Positions 57,755 to 64,000 of a stretch of DNA of 64,000 bases are shown here, one piece after another. Both the position numbers and the translations under genes were made by a program. This DNA comes from Sipunculus nudus. Taxonomy: Eukaryota > Annelida > Sipuncula > Golfingiida > Sipunculidae. The stretch is taken from the NCBI GenBank assembly GCA_026874595.1, contig CM049308.1, positions 11,561,501 through 11,625,500 on the forward strand, written 5' to 3'. Under the pieces are notes generated by a model, which did no database searches, had not been told where the DNA came from, and saw nothing but the letters and a program-made list of their open reading frames with translations. Every line of letters begins with the position of its first letter. The first letter of the stretch is position 1.

Positions 57755-60700
57755 GCAACTAAAACATGTATTTAAAAAAAAAGAAAATCTTGAAAAATTA
57801 AATGAGGTAAATCAAACAATACAACTGAAGGTATGTACTTGGGGAAACACATCATTCAAGTTAATCTTGTGGTTTTTGTTTTGCAAAATATCATTCAAGT
57901 TTCAAATGCCTTCAAAATAATGTGGAGACCAATTACTGTCACACAGATGCAACCATAAATATTTCCTCTCATAATCCATAAGATGATGTGAAAAACACAA
58001 AATTGCAAAAAGTTCTTTTTGATCTTGTAAATGACGGGGGGAAATGGACGGAATATTAATCCTCTGCCACCACCTTGGCAATAAAGAAGCCTTATATTGC
58101 ATGGGCACAGTTCTGTGTGGCTCAGGATAGTCTTTTAAATGACAACTATGGATTACCGAATCCCATTCCTTTCGGGGAGGATAAAAAAAAAATTTTCTGA
58201 GGTTTTTGGATTTATGCAACATCGATGTGCAAAATTAACATGAGGATTGTTCTGCGATCCATTCCTGTGTAAACAAATCATAATATTGATCCAAGCATAA
58301 ACAGAGAAAAATCATCAACCTAATTTATTTCATAACATGTTCAAATAAGTTGTCACTTACAAAGAATTTTATGCCTCAGCTAATGTTATTTACAAAGATT
58401 TCACTGGCGGGCATTACTACTAACATGTTATGTACTTCAGCTTAAATGTTGCCTCAAGTGTGAAAGGATTCACTGATGGTTGCAGATCGATTTGATGTGC
58501 AAAGTACTTGATATTTGAGATCCAATACACCAGGCGGCAGTTGGTATTCTTAAGAAAATAAAAGAAACTAAAAGCAGATGTCCATTGGTGGGTAAAGCAT
58601 CTACACCTCACACAGCAACCGTCAATGAATTCTTGAAGTGATGAGGTTTAATCTTACTGAGTGGTGACCTGGCATTATCAGCAGTTGTGGGAAGCTTATC
58701 TTTCAAGACAAGAAGAAATACTATCTTCATGGGGAGCATTACAGCGGATGAACGGATAGTATATGGTCCCATTTGGAAGATAAAAACTGCCTAAGAAAAA
58801 CCCCTGAGCCTCCACCAAAGTCTAATCTTTGTAGCATACACATACAATAAAAAGTGATATCCAAAGGTTCTGACGGAAGCAAAAAAAAAGTGGTTTTGCC
58901 AAGAGCTCACTGTCTCTACCATGTTGTATTCCCTCCAGGTTTTCTCTAATTCCCTTTGTCACTTCTGGTCAGACGCGAAGTAGAAGTTCTAAAGAGAAGG
59001 CCACTTGACAAACAATTTACTATGGTTTTTGCCATCATTGATTTTTGCAAACTAAGCTTTCACAGATGAAAGTAAGCAATTCTGAACATATATTTTTAAC
59101 CCTGGAGGAACAAAAATAAACTTCAAAAGTCTTGGATATAAAATGTACCACCTTAAGATCCTAAGAATGCTACTTTAACATTAACATTATTTCAGTAAAT
59201 GGGAGGAAGTACAGAATTCACTTAATGATAATGTTGTACTAAACAAGCTGCAAATCTACTGGAATCAGGTTTATGATGTCATCTTGAACGTCCTTCTGAC
59301 AGAAACTTTGGTAATTCAAAAGACAAATGGGGCCAGATAGCTAGAGAATTAGCTGTCAATCACTCTAGTGATGGCCAGGTGCTTGCTACATTTAGAACAC
59401 TGCATCACAGCATTCTACATAAACATTATTTTGCTTCTTTTGTTCTTCTGTCAACCAGTAATTTCACACTATAAATAATTAGCTCAGTAACACCATCTAG
59501 TAACTTTTAAGCTTTTTGATATAATAGAAGCCGACAGAGCTGTCAGTCCAGCTGACGGGTACATCAATCAAAATGACATTCAAGGATGTCAGTTCTATAA
59601 AGTTTTATCTTCGAGGGGTTATCTCCACAGCCACAAAGCAAACCTACCCAGGAGATGACTTCAATATTAGGCTCCACCAAAACATTTTTCTTAAATAGGC
59701 AGTTTTTTTTTCATACTGAGAATTGCTCAGTTGAGACAAACTTTGGAATTTCACAACTTGCTGGAAGGATACATGAATGTCTGAAAATTCTTGATATGGT
59801 GCTTATGGAAATTTATCACAAATGTAAATCCATTTTCAATGTTACCTTAATTAATGAAATTGACAATAATTTTTTAAAGGATTGAGGCAACAGCATCAAT
59901 AAGAAATATATTTATACCGATGACTTGATGCTCAGTTGTCCAAAAATTGATGCAAGAAAAATAGGAATGGTGATTCCTTTGAAAAATTATTAATTTTTGG
60001 TGCGGCCTGATACAAATAAGAAAGTTATTATTTTGCTTTCTCTTGGTGATGTGCTAACTGTGTCAATTTGAATTAGACTGTGAGGAAATGCAGCATAATA
60101 GCAGATGCTAATGATATTGCAAATACACTGCTCGGCTGTCTTGAAGGAGATGAGACAGCACTTTAAACCCATAGGACACCCAATAGGAGGTCACCAGCAT
60201 GCTTGTCTATGTTTTCCTAGCAGCAAAAAAGGATAATTGATTGGTGAAAAAAAATAATAAAATTTACGGCACCACTATGGCTTGGTTCACTTGAAATGTG
60301 TGTGAAGGAATGTACTCTTGTTAGCGCAGCAATGTTTGGTCATTAAACTGCGAGCAGTGTCCATCAAGAGAGAGAAAAGTTACGCCTCCCTGTATAATCT
60401 AATTAGATGATTCAGTCGTCTTCTACATTAATAAGAATGGCCCTCAACACAAGCCAAGGGTATTTCCTTCAATAACGGCTGATCTGATTACACGAAAGGA
60501 CCGAGACACCAGCTGGGTGAAGGGACAATGACCAGAAACAAATTACCACACAGGCACCATAAAATCCTTAGTTACCATATCAACTGATACTTTTTTCTCC
60601 AATATCCTGCTGAAATAAAAATATCAAAATAGCTCATTTGTATTAATCTTGATGGTATGTTGTTTGTTCCAAGCTTGGTTAGCTTTAATTCTAATGCATA

Positions 60701-61165
60701 TCTGGCATTTTGACTTTTTTTTAAATTTAAAATATATGAACTATCATGGCAACTGGTAGAACAGGTCTGAACCATCAAAAATCTATCTTAATTATGAAAC
60801 CTGGACTAAACAATAACTCTGGCAGCACAATTACCCATATTATCCCTAATCACACAATACATGGTGATTGTCTTACCAAGGAAATCTATCTTTATTACTT
60901 TTCAATGAAACATTTCCATCTTTTCACGAAACATTTCTAGAAGGAAGAGTGCTTTTCACAGAGCAAGGACTTGTTCGTACTGATAGTCATAAAATATATC
61001 ATTTAATATTTGCAATATTCCATTCTATTCTTACTGAGGAAATTGTTTGGAAAAGTTGATACATTTTTTTATTCATGGGATAGAAAAGAAAAAAAAATTA
61101 AAGAGAAAAACAAACATAAAAAAGGGAGGTGGTTTTAAGTCTGATGATATCATACCAGTCTAATG
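57755..61165. other. Non-coding stretch
   Basis: No gene recognised. The largest frames are a 106-codon minus frame at 57902-58222 and a 76-codon plus frame at 59655-59885, neither with a known domain. The part at 60330-60540 carries about six CpGs plus CTAATTAGATGA and CATTAATAAG and may be a small regulatory patch. Confidence 0.45.
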
Positions 61166-61183
61166 TGACTTAATAACACTCTT

Positions 61184-61445
61184 TGCCTTCCTGGTCTTTC
61201 AGGCCTGTTCATTCTTGTAGCTGTTCTCAGCTCCCTTGGGAGCACACAGCTAAGCAGCCACACACAACGCCTGGAATGAATTCTACATTTGCCCCATGTT
61301 TGACCAGTACCCATTCACACCTGGATGGAGAGAGCACACCCCTGTGGCAAAGACTTAGAAGTCTTAGCACAGAAAACAGTCAGATCGGGACACGAACCCA
61401 AAACCTTGTCTTCAAAATTATCCAACCACACTCCACAAACATAAA
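61184..61445 (-). mobile_element. Probable tRNA-derived SINE
   Basis: On the minus strand, GGGTTCGTGTCCC (complement of 61387-61399) is a B-box-like motif near the 5' end. It is followed by a body containing CAGGTGTGAATGGGTACTGG (complement of about 61300-61325), a phrase I recall from SINEs of aquatic animals. The A box is degenerate. The 88-codon plus frame is this repeat and not a gene. Confidence 0.5.
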
Positions 61446-61449
61446 ATGA

Positions 61450-63205
61450 GTAATATCTTAAAATCAGGACATCCATCATTAGAGGATGTGTGTTTCCTCT
61501 TTTCTCCTGAGAGTGTTATAATGCAATGGGAGCAGATTTAAACAGAAGAACTTAACCTGACATAGTAAGGCCTCCCAGTTTGCTAGCTCCCTGAGTCTCA
61601 GTAACATTCAATTCGCTGGCTCATGGTAGATTTCCTTCTGACTCTGAATCAGATTACCAGGCATTCAAACATCATTCTTAGAATGCAATACAATTACAAA
61701 CTCCTCAGGTGGACCAATCATGTACATTCAAGTCCGTGAACGCGAACTTAGGTACCTGTCTCATTAATACTACATCCTTCCATGGAGCACTCTGTAATCC
61801 AATATTGCTTACCGCAAAAAGCAGAAAGGCTGTTGGTTTTGTTACTTTTTATGTCTGTATTTGATATTCTTCCTACAAACATCTGCAGACTGTCTGACCT
61901 TTTTAAGACAATGATCTGTGTTTGATAAATATTCCAAAGTAAAACTATTAATTTTCTGATGTGTAAGAATCTTATTAAACACCAAATGAAGGACTAGAAT
62001 ACATATCCTTGGCTTGCGCTATTGGTGCAGGAATAAGGCTATCTCAAACATTCCCTAAGGAGTCCCTGGGATGTTTCCTTGTACCTCATTTGTTAAAGAG
62101 TAGAATTAAAGTACACTTAAAGTATGACAATTTTAGGCAATGTTTTTAATAAATAAATATACATTTCAAGGGAACTTTTATCAAAGTAGATGAGAGCTAA
62201 GAGGACAGAGAGTAAGCTAAGCAAGTAGTTCAACATTTTGGTTAGAGAGTTTACATTACAATATATGTATAAACATTATTCCTAGTGTACTTTGCTATCA
62301 TGAAATACTCTAATTTTAAGCTCCTTTGGCACAACTAAAACTTTTCACATTTTCACAGGGATCATGTTACATCAATGCATCTACTTTTAATGATAGTCCC
62401 ATGGACCTTCTTGTTGGGCCTCTTCAGTAGTTCAAAATGAAGGGGGTGTTCCAGCGAACCTCTCTGTACTGCCAATTAAACTTCAGATTAAAGCAAAATT
62501 AGACCAAATCAAAGGTTTTTAGCCCAAGCAGGAGTCACTTGGAAGACGGTAATCCTTAATAGAATAATGTTCTGAGAGAGAATGGTGACCTTTTATCCTG
62601 AAAACACTTAAAACCATACACTTAAATGTTAAATATTTTATTAACCAAAAGAAAAGGTTTCTGCCAAAGTGCTAGAGAAAATTTTGACTGCATGTGAATA
62701 ATTAATGGTTGGCAAATTACATCAAGCTATTCATGCAGATAAATACAACCCAGTTTGCATAATAGGCATAATACTGCCTCTTCTAATAATTCTAAACAGG
62801 CACTTTAAAAATCTCATAATTTATTAAATTTCAAATATTGCAGTTTAATGTCCTGCTATTCAGACTGAGTACACCATAACATGGCATTTCCCAATGAGGA
62901 CATTGAGGGAAATCTGGTAATTATATTTGATCTTTTGCAGTTTGAATATCACAAATTAAAGTTTAATGTTATTTTACATGACTTTTTGGTAGAGGGTAAC
63001 TGGGGGAGGCTCCATAACTTTATTAATTTCGTGCAGTTTGAAAGCCCTGATTTTTCACATTTCTTACCACATGACATGTGTTTCCAAGAGTTCCTATTTT
63101 ATCACAATTATTTTAACATAACTAAGACACTGACACTAAAATAATTTCTTAAATTTAATAAAATATTTGCCAACATAGTTTATAAATCATGGGGAGCAAA
63201 TTATT
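61450..63205. other. AT-rich non-coding stretch
   Basis: An 87-codon plus frame at 62881-63144 (Phe/His-rich) has no recognised domain. Otherwise nothing visible. Confidence 0.45.
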
Positions 63206-63210
63206 AATAA

Positions 63211-63304
63211 TGTTTATAGTACTAGGAAAATGGTACTCCGAATAAAATTAACCATGTTTATATGACTGAGAAAAAATGGTATTCAGAGTAATAAAATTAG
63301 ATTA
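63211..63304 (+). repeat. Two-copy direct repeat, about 44-50 bp
   Basis: TGTTTATA, then GAAAATGGTACTCCGA, then ATAAAATTA (63211-63254) is echoed by TGTTTATA, AAAAATGGTATTCAGA and ATAAAATTA (63255-63304), with small indels. Confidence 0.7.
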
Positions 63305-63469
63305 TACATCTTAAAATTCTAATTCAATAAAGCTGAATGTAGAAGGTTATTGAAAGTGAAGCTACTGTGCAATAGGTCATGTATATACTTATTGTGTGTA
63401 CAATGTAGGTAAATAACTAAGTCTTGACTTTAGGCAAAGTTTGGAATTTTTATGAGAATTATGATCATT

Positions 63470-64000
63470 GTGCCTAATAATGCTTTGTGTACAAGTAAAT
63501 CTATGATAAGCTGGATTTGGGAGGGGCCATTTATCAAGGGTTGATACACCATATTATCAGCACGGAGACACAGATTAACACCTTCATAGGCCACCTAGTG
63601 GTCTTCGTGTCAAGATGTCACGTTACTTTATTATTTCTCAGGCTCCGTTGAGTCCCGATGGGGCATGGCAGTTTGTCAATTGGCTCCATAAATTTGAAGT
63701 ACTCAAGCACGGGCACTTCAATATTGGTCACTACCAACTTGTTGAGACCCTGTGAATGTGTCAATAAATGCGACCCTGTTGCATTGATAAGCAAAGTCTG
63801 GACACCAACAAGTTACTGAAATGTTACCAAATGGCTACTTCAAGTCTGGCAGGACTTTGTTTGCATAATAGTAATTGAGCGTGGTTTCTCACTCTCTCCT
63901 ACTCCCTGATCAATGAAGTGCTATGACGGGATGGTAAAAGTAACGTGACAATTTATGTGTGTAGAGTGGTTCTTGTTATTTACAATGACCAGCACATCTA
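63470..64000. promoter_or_regulatory. Complex unique patch at window end
   Basis: About ten CpGs are spread over 500 bp, with a more balanced composition than the preceding AT-rich DNA, no repeat similarity and no open frame of note. The window ends inside it, so its extent is unknown. Only a weak case for a conserved non-coding element. Confidence 0.2.

Noticed and set aside
57902-58222. 106-codon minus-strand ORF
   Set aside because: Length is within chance expectation; no recognised domain and no supporting splice or promoter signals.
61183-61449. 88-codon plus-strand ORF
   Set aside because: It is the complement of a SINE-like repeat; no protein domain.

Overview
This 64 kb window looks like AT-rich (by eye about 35-37% GC), CpG-poor nuclear DNA from an invertebrate animal. 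No protein-coding gene can be assigned with confidence. There are no operons, no ribosome-binding sites and no long homologous ORFs. The repeat content fits a marine invertebrate, probably a lophotrochozoan such as a mollusc: tRNA-derived SINEs, short inverted-repeat DNA elements with TA, TTAA or 8-bp target duplications, and elements rich in AGGTCA/TGACCT. The taxonomic guess rests on remembered repeat style only.

Layout. 0-10.4 kb: AT-rich DNA with two copies of one interspersed repeat (741 and 9251), a TTAA-flanked inverted-repeat element (8010-8492), a pyrimidine tract (8925-9212) and a 53-bp near-identical duplication (7863 and 10291). 10.4-18.2 kb: mostly single-copy sequence with three relatively CpG-rich patches, a very tight 61-bp hairpin (14670-14730) and a dense homeodomain-type palindrome (17691-17737). 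18.9-19.9 kb: a GAT-rich array with longer-period structure. 20-31 kb: scattered single-copy patches, a SINE, a strong G-quadruplex motif, a regular 32-bp minisatellite (26.2 kb) and a 23-bp minisatellite (29.9-30.3 kb). 31.6-33.3 kb: a cluster of mobile-element remnants, the best being a complete hAT-type MITE with a perfect 8-bp target duplication next to a SINE. 37.6-38.4 kb: a diverged roughly 55-bp minisatellite. 39.7-40.4 kb: an element carrying two perfect AGGTCATGACCT palindromes. 41.6-42.25 kb: the most CpG-rich patch, then a SINE. 43.7-44.2 kb: a second, decayed hAT-type copy. 47.1-47.8 kb: the longest plausible ORF (236 codons), unrecognised. 48.36-50.25 kb: a large 35/39-bp minisatellite with two nested higher-order repeats. 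50.7-64 kb: another CpG-rich patch, a pogo-like MITE, two members of a recognisable interspersed family, a SINE and otherwise featureless AT-rich DNA.

Interpretation. The window is best read as intergenic or deep intronic DNA. Complex, CpG-richer, unique patches with homeodomain and POU motifs alternate with tandem arrays and short mobile elements. That would fit a gene desert with regulatory elements, but proving it needs cross-species alignment and expression or chromatin data.
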